Source of the DNA: Pseudomonadota bacterium
GTDB lineage: Bacteria; Pseudomonadota; Alphaproteobacteria; Caulobacterales; Caulobacteraceae
Direction of reading: 5' to 3'
DNA: 5,861 bases
Assembly: GCA_023428785.1 (NCBI GenBank)
Contig: JAEYWU010000006.1
Location: 1 to 5,861, forward strand
Under the pieces are notes generated by a model, which made no database searches, was not told the origin of the DNA, and saw only the letters and a list, made by a program, of their open reading frames with translations. Both the position numbers and the translations under genes were made by a program. Shown here in pieces: positions 1-5,516 of this stretch (its first letter is position 1; each line of letters starts with the position of its first letter).

Positions 1-476
1 CCCTGTCCAAGGTCGAACGCCGGAGCTTGCGCGAGCTCGGCGTCCACCTCGGCGCCCACTCTCTCTGGCTCCCGCAACTCCAGACCAAACGCCCCCGCGC
101 CTTCCTCGCCGCCTTCGCCACCCTCCACCCCCCCGACAGCCCCCACCGCCTCGCCGCCCACGGCCAGCGCCGGGGGGGCGACCTGACGCTGGACGCCGAC
201 GTCCTCGACCGCTGGGCCGAAGCCCGCCGCGAGGCCCAGGGCAAGCCACTGGCCGAGGACGTGCTGGCCGCTCTCGGCTGGACCAAGGATCAGGCGAGGG
301 CGGTGGCCGCCGCGCTCAAGAAGACCGCGCCCAAGCCGCCCGAAAAGATCAAGCCGCCGCGCCCGGACTCGCCGTTCGCGGCCCTCGCCGGGGTCCGTCC
401 CGCAGCCGTCCCGGCGACCGACGCGCTTGCCCCAAAGCGCCGGCCCCGTCGCAAGCGGGCCGTCAAATCCGCATAG
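1..476 (+). CDS. C-terminal end of SUV3-like DEAD/DEAH-box helicase (5' truncated)
   Basis: Partial gene. The reading frame is open from the left edge (first full codon at base 3) and ends at TAG 474-476, so the TTG at 27 is an internal Leu and not a start. About 157 residues are visible. The first part (LSKVERRSLRELGVHLGAH, then SLWLPQL) matches my memory of the region after the helicase core in alphaproteobacterial helicases related to mitochondrial SUV3, which unwind RNA and DNA using ATP. It is followed by a basic, proline-rich tail with a DSPFAALAGV motif and a final Arg/Lys cluster (KRRPRRKRAVKSA), both usual in these proteins and probably nucleic-acid binding. No Walker motifs are visible because the ATPase domains lie outside the window. 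The gene converges on the LysR gene with only 3 bases between the two stops. Family assignment rests on the tail alone. Confidence 0.72.
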   Translation, partial: LSKVERRSLRELGVHLGAHSLWLPQLQTKRPRAFLAAFATLHPPDSPHRLAAHGQRRGGDLTLDADVLDRWAEARREAQGKPLAEDVLAALGWTKDQARAVAAALKKTAPKPPEKIKPPRPDSPFAALAGVRPAAVPATDALAPKRRPRRKRAVKSA

Positions 477-479
477 TCC

Positions 480-1376
480 TCACGGACCACCCCTCAGCCG
501 CAGCGCCTCCACAACCTTTGCGAACCCCGCCGTCTGCTGTCTCCGGCTCGGATAATAGAGGTGAAACCCTGGATAGGGCGGGCACCAGTCGTCGAGCAGG
601 CGCACCAGCCGGCCGGTCTCGAACCGGTCTGTGAAATAGCTCTCGGGCATAAAGCCCAGGCCCAGGCCGCGCTCGGTCGCGTCGACCACCATCCGGCCGG
701 AATTCACCGTCACCCGGCCCTCGACCCGCACGTTCAGCGGCCGCCCGGCCTTTTCGAACTCCCACACATAGACCGGGCCGGAGCCGATCCGCACATTGAT
801 GCAGTCGTGGTCCGTCAGATCCCTGGGGCTCTGCGGCGCGCCCGCCAGCGCCAGATAGTCGGGCGAGGCCGCCAGCGCCATGCGCTGGTCCGGCCCGATC
901 TGGACCGCGATCATGTCCTGGTCGATCGATTCCCCCAGCCGCACGCCCGCGTCGAACCGCTCGGCAACGATGTCGGTGAAGCGGTTCTCGATCATCACCT
1001 CGATGGCCAGCTTGGGATACCGGTCCAGCAGCGGCGCCAGCCGGGGCCAGACCAGGTTTTCCGCCGCGTCGTCCGAGGCCACGATCCTGACCAGTCCCGA
1101 CGGCTCGTCGGTCAGGGCCGCCACATCGACCAGGCTGGCCGCGATGTCTTCCAGCGCCGGGTTCAGCCGCTTCAGCAGCCGTTCGCCGGCCTCGGTCGGC
1201 GCCACCCGCCGCGTCGTCCGCGCCAGCAGCCGCACACCCAACCGTTCCTCCAGCCGCCTGACCGCATGGCTCAACGCCGATTGCGACAGGCCCAACCGCT
1301 CCGCCGCCCGCGTGAAGCTTCCCCCGGCCGCCACCGCCGCAAAGGCGTTCAGATCGCCCAGATCATCCCGGTTCAT
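480..1376 (-). CDS. LysR-family transcriptional regulator
   Basis: Encodes 298 residues, the normal LysR length. The N-terminal winged helix-turn-helix occupies about residues 5-63, with the typical core FAAVAAGGSFTRAAERLGLS and then QSALSHAVRRLEERLGVRL (recognition helix around 32-43). A periplasmic-binding-protein-like effector domain follows from about residue 90. It carries features I associate with the CrgA-like subgroup (RLGESIDQDM around the middle, and GRMVVDATERGLGLGFMPE near 230-250). ATG at 1374-1376 is supported by AGGA about six bases upstream on the minus strand. The gene is divergent from the alcohol dehydrogenase at 1491 with a 114-base gap holding inverted repeats, so it probably controls that gene and itself. 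The effector is unknown; an aldehyde or aromatic compound would fit the neighbour but is inference. Confidence 0.95.
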   Translation of the reverse strand: MNRDDLGDLNAFAAVAAGGSFTRAAERLGLSQSALSHAVRRLEERLGVRLLARTTRRVAPTEAGERLLKRLNPALEDIAASLVDVAALTDEPSGLVRIVASDDAAENLVWPRLAPLLDRYPKLAIEVMIENRFTDIVAERFDAGVRLGESIDQDMIAVQIGPDQRMALAASPDYLALAGAPQSPRDLTDHDCINVRIGSGPVYVWEFEKAGRPLNVRVEGRVTVNSGRMVVDATERGLGLGFMPESYFTDRFETGRLVRLLDDWCPPYPGFHLYYPSRRQQTAGFAKVVEALRLRGGP

Positions 1377-1394
1377 GGAGTTCCTGCCTCACTG

Positions 1395-1405
1395 ATGAAG
1401 TTCAT
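1395..1405. promoter_or_regulatory. Perfect inverted repeat ATGAA-G-TTCAT, candidate LysR half-operator
   Basis: An exact 5-base dyad with a one-base centre lies in the gap between the divergent LysR and dehydrogenase genes, close to the LysR start. It sits next to the longer dyad at 1407-1428, about 17 bases centre to centre. LysR-type proteins usually bind two neighbouring sites in such gaps. Assignment as an operator is inference from position and symmetry. Confidence 0.4.
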
Positions 1406-1406
1406 T

Positions 1407-1428
1407 CATAGACGCTCACGCGTTTATG
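1407..1428. promoter_or_regulatory. 22-bp dyad in the LysR/dehydrogenase gap, candidate LysR operator
   Basis: CATAGACGC (1407-1415) and GCGTTTATG (1420-1428) are inverted copies matching at 8 of 9 positions around the centre TCAC. It is the strongest symmetric element between the two divergent genes. Its AT-containing outer arms are in keeping with LysR binding sites, which are short interrupted dyads in the shared promoter region. No convincing sigma-70 -35/-10 pair could be fixed on either strand, so the exact promoter positions remain open. Confidence 0.5.
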
Positions 1429-1490
1429 CCGCTAATCCTCGCGCCTGTCGTGCGCTAGAACAGCGTCACAGCATCCCGGAGCCACGCCCT

Positions 1491-2540
1491 ATGAAGACCT
1501 TCGCTTACGCCGCCCAGTCCCCTGACGCCCCCATGGCGCCCTGGTCGTTCGAGCGCCGCGATCTGCGCGACAACGACGTGGCCATCGACATCAAATACTG
1601 CGGCGTCTGCCACTCCGACCTGCACCAGGCGCGCAACGACTGGGGCTTCTCGGCCTATCCGGTCGTGCCCGGCCACGAGATCGTCGGCCTGGTCACCGCC
1701 GTCGGCCCGTCGGTGAAGAAGTACAAGGTCGGCGACCGCGTCGCGGTGGGCTGCATGGTCGACAGCTGCCTGTCCTGCGACCAGTGCGACAACGGCGAGG
1801 AACAGCTCTGCCGCCACGGCAACACCCAGACCTACAACGGCCGCGACCGTCAGGACGGCTCGCCCACCTACGGCGGCTATTCCCAGGCGATCGTCGTGCG
1901 CGAGGAGTTCGTCCTCCGCCTGCCGGGCAACCTCGACATGGCGGCGGCCGCGCCCCTGCTGTGCGCCGGCATCACCACCTGGTCGCCGCTGATGACCTGG
2001 GGCGTGGAAGAGGGGACCCGCGTCGGCGTCATCGGTCTGGGCGGCCTGGGCCACATGGCGGTCAAGCTGGCCCACGGCCTGGGCGCCAAGGTCACGGTCC
2101 TGTCGCGCACCGCCGACAAGGAGGCCGACGCCAGGGCTCTGGGCGCCGACACCCTGCTGGTCTCGACCGACAAGGAGGCCATGAAGGCCGCCCGCAACAG
2201 CCTGGATCTCATCATCGACACCGTCCCGGTCGAGCATGACCTCCAGGACTATCTGCCGCTGCTCGATGTCGACGGCTCGCTCGTCCTGGTCGGCCAGCTG
2301 GGCCCGATCCCCAAGCTGTCCAGCCTGCCGCTCTTGATGGGCCGTCGCCGCATCTCGGGCTCCCCCATCGGCGGCATCGCCGAGACCCAGGAAATGCTCG
2401 ACTTCTGCGCCGAGAAAAACATCCTCCCCGAAATCGAGATGATCCGCATGGACGAGATCAACCACGCCTTCGAGCGCATGGAAAAGTCCGACGTCCGCTA
2501 CCGCTTCGTCATCGACATGAGCTCGCTCGAGCCGGCCTGA
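1491..2540 (+). CDS. yahK: Zinc-dependent NADP(H) alcohol dehydrogenase / aldehyde reductase (YahK/CAD group)
   Basis: Encodes 349 residues, the same length as E. coli YahK, which it resembles along its whole length (for example YCGVCHSDLHQ, APLLCAGITTWSPL, GGIAETQEMLDFCAE, YRFVIDMSSL). These cytosolic enzymes interconvert aldehydes and alcohols. Catalytic zinc ligands are Cys40 (GVCHSD), His62-Glu63 (PGHE) and Cys158. The structural zinc site is Cys93-Cys96-Cys99-Cys107. The Rossmann motif GLGGLGH is at 182-188. The SRTADK stretch after the second beta strand suggests NADPH rather than NADH. The frame stays open far upstream because it runs antisense through the LysR gene, but ATG 1491 is the right start: GGAG lies at 1478-1481, and family similarity begins at MKTFAYA. 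It is divergent from the LysR gene, its probable regulator. The physiological substrate cannot be read from sequence, and the symbol denotes homology, not proven orthology. Confidence 0.93.
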   Translation: MKTFAYAAQSPDAPMAPWSFERRDLRDNDVAIDIKYCGVCHSDLHQARNDWGFSAYPVVPGHEIVGLVTAVGPSVKKYKVGDRVAVGCMVDSCLSCDQCDNGEEQLCRHGNTQTYNGRDRQDGSPTYGGYSQAIVVREEFVLRLPGNLDMAAAAPLLCAGITTWSPLMTWGVEEGTRVGVIGLGGLGHMAVKLAHGLGAKVTVLSRTADKEADARALGADTLLVSTDKEAMKAARNSLDLIIDTVPVEHDLQDYLPLLDVDGSLVLVGQLGPIPKLSSLPLLMGRRRISGSPIGGIAETQEMLDFCAEKNILPEIEMIRMDEINHAFERMEKSDVRYRFVIDMSSLEPA

Positions 2541-2553
2541 CGGAGACACCTGC

Positions 2554-2567
2554 GTCGCCGCGGCGAC
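2554..2567. terminator. Perfect 14-bp GC palindrome after the dehydrogenase gene, possible terminator stem
   Basis: GTCGCCGCGGCGAC is a perfect palindrome starting 13 bases after the dehydrogenase stop. It could form a short GC stem ending dehydrogenase transcripts, but there is no T run after it, so it is not a textbook intrinsic terminator. It ends three bases before the -35 element of the stress promoter at 2571, so it could instead be a protein-binding site. The role is unproven. Confidence 0.3.
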
Positions 2568-2570
2568 ATA

Positions 2571-2596
2571 GGAACTGGCGACCGCCGCTTCTCGTT
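2571..2596 (+). promoter_or_regulatory. EcfG/SigT-type general stress promoter upstream of the hemerythrin gene
   Basis: GGAAC at 2571-2575 and CGTT at 2593-2596 are separated by 17 bases. This is an exact match to the GGAAC-N16/17-CGTT consensus of the alphaproteobacterial general stress sigma factor (EcfG, SigT in Caulobacter). The motif lies in the gap before the hemerythrin gene and in its direction. Transcription would begin at about 2603-2606, leaving a leader of roughly 20-25 bases with the ribosome site inside it. That geometry supports a functional promoter. Confidence 0.78.
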
Positions 2597-2616
2597 TTCC
2601 CGCCGGATTCACAGGC

Positions 2617-2622
2617 AGGAGG
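2617..2622 (+). promoter_or_regulatory. Strong ribosome binding site of the hemerythrin gene
   Basis: AGGAGG, followed by five bases and then ATG 2628. It fixes the start of the hemerythrin gene and is the most consensus-like ribosome site in the window, in keeping with high expression under stress. Confidence 0.75.
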
Positions 2623-2627
2623 ACACC

Positions 2628-3182
2628 ATGGCCCAGAGCTATGAAGAGATGGACGCGGTCGCCATGCTCAAGGCGGACCATCGCAAGGTCGAGGAAATCT
2701 TCGAGGCCTTCGACAAGGCGCGCTCGCCCGACCGCAAGCGCGAACTCGCTGAACAGGCCTGTCTCGAACTCAAGGTCCACGCGACCATCGAGGAGGAGAT
2801 TTTCTATCCCGCCTGCCGCGGCCGGGTGGAGGAGGATCTGCTCGACGAGAGTTACGTTGAGCACGACGGCGCCAAGCTGATGATCAACGACATCGAGGCG
2901 TCCAGCCCCGAAGACGACTTCTACGACGCCAAGGTCACCGTCCTGTCCGAAATGATCGAGCATCACGTCGAGGAGGAGGAGAAATACGTCGAGGGCCTGT
3001 TCGCCCAGGCCCGCGCGGCGGGCCTCGACATGGACGCCCTGGCCGACCGGATGCGCGAGCGCCGCGCCACGGCCATGGAGGAGTATCAGGCGGGCAAGCG
3101 AGCCGAGCCGCGCACGCTGCAGGGCGGCCAATCCGACAGCGCCCGCGTCCAGCTCGGCAAGGCGGGCGAGCTTCAGTCCTGA
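2628..3182 (+). CDS. Hemerythrin HHE cation-binding domain protein
   Basis: Encodes 184 residues, predicted soluble and cytosolic, with no signal peptide or membrane segment. The HHE four-helix fold covers about residues 8-127. Probable diiron ligands are visible: His18 (KADHRKVEEIF), His51 with Glu55 (VHATIEEEIFYP), His79 (YVEHDGAK), and His113 with Glu117 (IEHHVEEEEKYV). Hemerythrins bind O2 or nitric oxide, or handle iron and redox stress, through a carboxylate-bridged diiron centre. The tail after about residue 130 is hydrophilic, helical then polar, and has no motif I recognise. The start is fixed by AGGAGG at 2617-2622. An exact EcfG-type promoter lies just upstream, so general stress induction is likely. 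The next transcription unit has its own promoter of the same type, so the two are probably co-regulated. Which ligand this protein senses or stores cannot be told from sequence. Confidence 0.95.
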   Translation: MAQSYEEMDAVAMLKADHRKVEEIFEAFDKARSPDRKRELAEQACLELKVHATIEEEIFYPACRGRVEEDLLDESYVEHDGAKLMINDIEASSPEDDFYDAKVTVLSEMIEHHVEEEEKYVEGLFAQARAAGLDMDALADRMRERRATAMEEYQAGKRAEPRTLQGGQSDSARVQLGKAGELQS

Positions 3183-3206
3183 TGGGACCTGACGTCCTGG
3201 AAGAGG

Positions 3207-3232
3207 GGAACGGTCCCCAAGCCCGGCCCGTT
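3207..3232 (+). promoter_or_regulatory. Second EcfG/SigT-type general stress promoter
   Basis: GGAAC at 3207-3211 and CGTT at 3229-3232 are again separated by exactly 17 bases, matching the alphaproteobacterial general stress consensus. It starts 25 bases after the hemerythrin stop and faces the small-ORF/membrane-protein/Crp-Fnr cluster. The -35 element is embedded in a small dyad, GGGGA-ACGG-TCCCC at 3205-3218. Predicted transcription start is about 3239-3242, coinciding with the ATG of the small ORF at 3242. Confidence 0.75.
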
Positions 3233-3241
3233 CTGCCCCCG

Positions 3242-3349
3242 ATGGTCCTGGCGGATCGACTGATGGCAGAGGGGTGGTTCCTCTTCGGCTTCCCGACAGA
3301 ACGGGAGATCGGCCAGCTTCGACGCGCCGGGCAGAAGGAGACCGACTGA
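3242..3349 (+). CDS. Possible 35-residue small protein, leaderless and coupled to the next gene
   Basis: A short frame from ATG 3242 to TGA 3347-3349 encodes 35 residues (begins MVLADRLMAEGWFLFGF, ends GQKETD). GC content by codon position is about 71/43/80 percent, the coding pattern of the GC-rich neighbours. Its stop overlaps the next start as TGATG, a common translational-coupling arrangement. There is no ribosome site before ATG 3242 or the internal ATG 3263, but ATG 3242 sits almost exactly where the stress promoter at 3207-3232 should start transcription, so a leaderless message is possible. I do not recognise the sequence. It could be a real small protein, a leader ORF, or chance. Confidence 0.38.
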   Translation: MVLADRLMAEGWFLFGFPTEREIGQLRRAGQKETD

Positions 3350-3558
3350 TGTCCGAATTTCTCGCATGGGAACTCGCCTATCCCATCGGCGGGCTTCTTC
3401 TTCTGGCTGCTCTCGCCTACGGGGCCTGGCGCTATCACTCCCGTGATCGCCGCAACGACCCGGTTTCGGACGAGGCGGCCCGCGAGCTCTATGACCATCC
3501 TGACACTTACGATCAACGCAAGCAGGGGCTGGATTGCCAGATCAAGCCTGATCAATGA
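3349..3558 (+). CDS. Small single-pass membrane protein, hypothetical
   Basis: Encodes 69 residues of no family I recognise. A hydrophobic segment at about residues 9-27 (AYPIGGLLLLAALAYGAW) is followed by a basic stretch (RYHSRDRR). By the positive-inside rule this suggests a short N-terminus outside and a C-terminal cytoplasmic tail. The tail is polar (DEAARELYDHPDTYDQ, then KQGLDCQIKPDQ) and looks like a soluble interaction segment. ATG 3349 is preferred over an in-frame GTG at 3274 because AAGGAG at 3335-3340 is eight bases upstream and the hydrophobic segment then sits at the N-terminus. Its start overlaps the upstream small ORF stop (TGATG) and its stop overlaps the Crp/Fnr start (ATGA), so it is co-transcribed and probably co-translated with both from the stress promoter at 3207. 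Confidence 0.82.
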   Translation: MSEFLAWELAYPIGGLLLLAALAYGAWRYHSRDRRNDPVSDEAARELYDHPDTYDQRKQGLDCQIKPDQ

Positions 3559-4286
3559 GCGGGCACGCGGCCGGACATCCCACCGACAATCACTTTCTGG
3601 CGCGCCTACCTCGCCAGACACGCGCCCGGCTTGATCCCGATCTGCGGCGCGTCACCCTGGCGGTCGGTCAACGCCTCATCGAACCCATGGCGCGTGTGCC
3701 GGCCGTCCATTTTCCCATCGACTGCCAGCTCGCCAATCTGGCGCCGCTCGGGTCCGGTCATGAGATCGAGACCTCGGTGATCGGCTGCGAGGGACTGTCA
3801 GGCCTGGCGCCTGCCCTGGCGGACGAGCCGTGCCAGTGGGGCGTGGCGGTGCGCGCGGGCGGCGACGCCTGGGTGCTGCCGGCTGAGGTCTTGCGCCGCC
3901 AGATGGGCGAGGACTCCATCCTTCGAAGCCGTCTGATGGTTCTGACCGGCTTCTATCAGGCCCAGGCCTCGCAGAGTGCGGCCTGCAACATCCGTCACGA
4001 AGCACGTGCGCGTCTGGCGCGCTGGCTGCTCACCGCCGCCGACCTCAGCCCGGGCGTGCCCCTGCGCTTCACCCAGGAGGGCCTGGCCGGCCTCCTGGGC
4101 TATTCCCGTACGACCGTGGTGGAGATCGCCCGTCCCCTCAAGGTCGCCAAGGTGCTGCGCTATGATCGCGGCGTCATCCGCATCCAGGACCGAGCGGCTC
4201 TCGAGGCCGAGGCCTGTGAGTGCTACCGCATCCTGCGCCGGGTCGCCGAAACCCAGGACATCCTGCCTCGACCGGCGCCTAGCTGA
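3555..4286 (+). CDS. Crp/Fnr-family transcriptional regulator
   Basis: Encodes 243 residues. The N-terminal part (about 25-140) is a cyclic-nucleotide-binding-like beta-roll. The C-terminal part is a Crp-type winged helix-turn-helix at about 172-212, with FTQEGLAGLLGYSRTTVVEI and a wing ending LRYDRGVIRIQDR, then ALEAEACECY, an ending typical of this alphaproteobacterial group. The region between (SAACNIRHEARARLARWLL) is the usual hinge-to-HTH segment. The cAMP-contacting Arg-Ser pair of E. coli CRP is not apparent, and the N-terminal cysteine cluster of FNR is absent, so the signal is probably neither cAMP nor an FNR-type iron-sulfur cluster. ATG 3555 overlaps the preceding stop by four bases (ATGA), so translation is likely coupled and expression driven by the stress promoter at 3207. 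Its 3' end overlaps the convergent hemolysin III gene by eight bases. Targets are unknown. Confidence 0.93.
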   Translation: MSGHAAGHPTDNHFLARLPRQTRARLDPDLRRVTLAVGQRLIEPMARVPAVHFPIDCQLANLAPLGSGHEIETSVIGCEGLSGLAPALADEPCQWGVAVRAGGDAWVLPAEVLRRQMGEDSILRSRLMVLTGFYQAQASQSAACNIRHEARARLARWLLTAADLSPGVPLRFTQEGLAGLLGYSRTTVVEIARPLKVAKVLRYDRGVIRIQDRAALEAEACECYRILRRVAETQDILPRPAPS

Positions 4287-4941
4287 TCACCGCCAGCAGC
4301 ACCGCCACCCAGTGGACGGCGGCGGCCGCGACCACATGGCCGTGCCAGATCGCACGCCGGAACCGCATCGTCTTGCGGGCGTAGAAGCCGACCCCGACGG
4401 TATAGAGCAGCCCGCCCACCCCCATCAGGATCAGCGGCGCCAGCCCCAGGCTCTCGAACAGCGGCTGGATGGCGATCACCATCAGCCAGCCCAGCGCCAG
4501 ATAGACCGCGATCCAGAAGGTCTTGGCCAGCCCCGGCATGAACAGCTTGGCCGCCACCCCGAACAGAGCCACCGACCAGACCGCCGTCGTCATCCAGATC
4601 GCCCAAGACCCGGTCAGATGCTGGGTCGTGAACGGCGTGTAGCAGCCGGCGATCATCAGAAAGATGCCGGCGTGGTCGAACCGGCGCAGCAGCGGCTGAT
4701 AGCGCGCCGGCGCGAAATTATAGGCCGTCGACAGGGCCAGCATGGCCACCAGCCCGGCGGTATAAATCCCCGCCGCCGCCAGACGGCCGATGTGGCCGAA
4801 CCCGATCGCCAGCCCCAGCAGCATCCCGCCGCCGATCAAGGCCAGCGCCAGCCCCGTCAGATGCACGATCAGATCCGCCAGCCGCGCACGGCCATCCTGG
4901 TAGTGTTCGGGCGTGTTGGGCAGCGCAGCGGCGGATGTCAT
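4279..4941 (-). CDS. Hemolysin III / PAQR (TrhA-like) family integral membrane protein
   Basis: Encodes 220 residues with about seven hydrophobic segments. Family landmarks are present: STAYNF at 71-76, RRFDHAGIFLMIAGCYTPF at 86-104, and AIWHGHVVAAAAVHW near the C-terminus. Members resemble adiponectin receptors and are linked to membrane fluidity homeostasis; the hemolysin name is historical. Compared with the three metal-binding histidines of the PAQR family, Asn75 replaces the S-x3-H histidine and Arg196 sits four residues before His200 where another His is usual, while Asp89 and His200 remain. It may be a metal-free or altered subgroup. ATG 4941 is the only plausible start, because an in-frame TAG lies four codons upstream. 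The GGAGG before it directly abuts the ATG, unusually close. The stop (TAG 4281-4279) lies inside the end of the convergent Crp/Fnr gene. Confidence 0.92.
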   Translation of the reverse strand: MTSAAALPNTPEHYQDGRARLADLIVHLTGLALALIGGGMLLGLAIGFGHIGRLAAAGIYTAGLVAMLALSTAYNFAPARYQPLLRRFDHAGIFLMIAGCYTPFTTQHLTGSWAIWMTTAVWSVALFGVAAKLFMPGLAKTFWIAVYLALGWLMVIAIQPLFESLGLAPLILMGVGGLLYTVGVGFYARKTMRFRRAIWHGHVVAAAAVHWVAVLLAVIS

Positions 4942-5129
4942 CCTCCGGCCCTATCCGAGTTTGGGGCTTGCGGGTAGCGTCGCCTGCACCTGTTTCCTTC
5001 TCCCGGCGAGACTCGAAGGGCGGCGGGCATCGCTTGCCCCTCACCCTTTCGCGCAACCGGCCGCTCCGCTTGCCGAGTGCTCAAGCCCGCCGGGAGGGGG
5101 GAGTGGCGGATCATGGTCGGCGCGCGATC
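4942..5129. repeat. Intergenic spacer with nested inverted repeats (about 4995-5100)
   Basis: This 188-base gap has no convincing gene. CTCCCGGCG at 5000-5008 is matched exactly by CGCCGGGAG at 5088-5096, and inside it CGGCGGGC at 5021-5028 is matched by GCCCGCCG at 5085-5092. A smaller stem GGGCA/TGCCC lies near 5025-5039. The pyrimidine-rich left side and G-rich right side look like a degenerate palindromic intergenic element of about 100 bases. The promoter of the hemolysin III gene must also lie here on the minus strand, but I could not place it. I cannot name the repeat family. Confidence 0.45.
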
Positions 5130-5516
5130 CTATCTCTTCCACGACAGTCCAGATGGGGGTGGAGGACCGAACCGGTTCTCACCGGGATTGCCGTTCCATG
5201 CGCCAAGAAGGACTACACACAGCAAGACGTAGCCGAGAATCCACGGCGCATACGCGTCGTAAATCTCCGGGGCTCCAGCAGCGAGCACGACAACGATCAG
5301 CCATTCGACTGCGAGAGCCACTACCGCCCACCAGCCTGAGCGACCGACATCATGCAGGCGTGGCACAGCGATAATGACTAGCACCATCTCCTGAATCAAA
5401 GCGCCATTGCTTCGGAACAGAAGCCGCAATCCGACTGACAATGCGACCACGATCGCAATGCTCGTCCAATAGTCGACGCGGTTGGATCGTCCCTGAAGAA
5501 AGCCGATGGGTTGCAT
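5130..5516 (-). CDS. DUF805 family small membrane protein
   Basis: Encodes 128 residues. DUF805 hallmarks are in order: an N-terminal GFLQGRSNRVDYW, the RLHDVGRSGWW motif at about 53-63, and a C-terminal GNPGENRFGPPP. There are roughly four hydrophobic segments, so it is an inner-membrane protein; the family has no established biochemical function. The frame is open to an ATG at 5619-5621, but ATG 5514-5516 is chosen. Similarity begins with MQPIGFL, a GAGAAG ribosome site lies about nine bases upstream on the minus strand, and the extra 35 residues are basic, unlike the family and run into the repeat element. Base composition is clearly lower in GC than the neighbours (about 55 percent at 5461-5520), and it stands alone between two repeat-bearing spacers, which suggests acquisition by transfer. 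Confidence 0.88.
   Translation of the reverse strand: MQPIGFLQGRSNRVDYWTSIAIVVALSVGLRLLFRSNGALIQEMVLVIIAVPRLHDVGRSGWWAVVALAVEWLIVVVLAAGAPEIYDAYAPWILGYVLLCVVLLGAWNGNPGENRFGPPPPSGLSWKR

Noticed and set aside
561..1490. In-frame upstream extension of the dehydrogenase gene
   Set aside because: It runs antisense through the LysR gene, the translation is Arg/Pro/His/Gln-rich low-complexity sequence, and family similarity plus a ribosome site support ATG 1491.
1455..3131. 558-codon open frame on the minus strand across the dehydrogenase and hemerythrin genes
   Set aside because: It is antisense to two clearly recognisable genes, its product is Gly/Ala/Val/Asp/His-rich with no domain I recognise, and it arises from the third-position GC bias of the real genes.
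3274..3348. GTG-initiated extension of the 69-residue membrane protein
   Set aside because: No ribosome site precedes the GTG, it would overlap the better-supported small ORF in another frame, and AAGGAG at 3335-3340 fits ATG 3349.
3369..3395. Further GGAAC sequences as possible stress promoters (also near 1799, 4357 and 5587)
   Set aside because: None has CGTT at 16 or 17 bases; those at 1799, 3369 and 4357 lie inside genes, and the one near 5587 lies in a spacer without a -10.
3976..4977. 333-codon + strand frame across the Crp/Fnr and hemolysin III genes
   Set aside because: Its product is Arg/Pro/Gln-rich shadow sequence, overlaps two well-supported genes in other frames or on the other strand, and has no family features.
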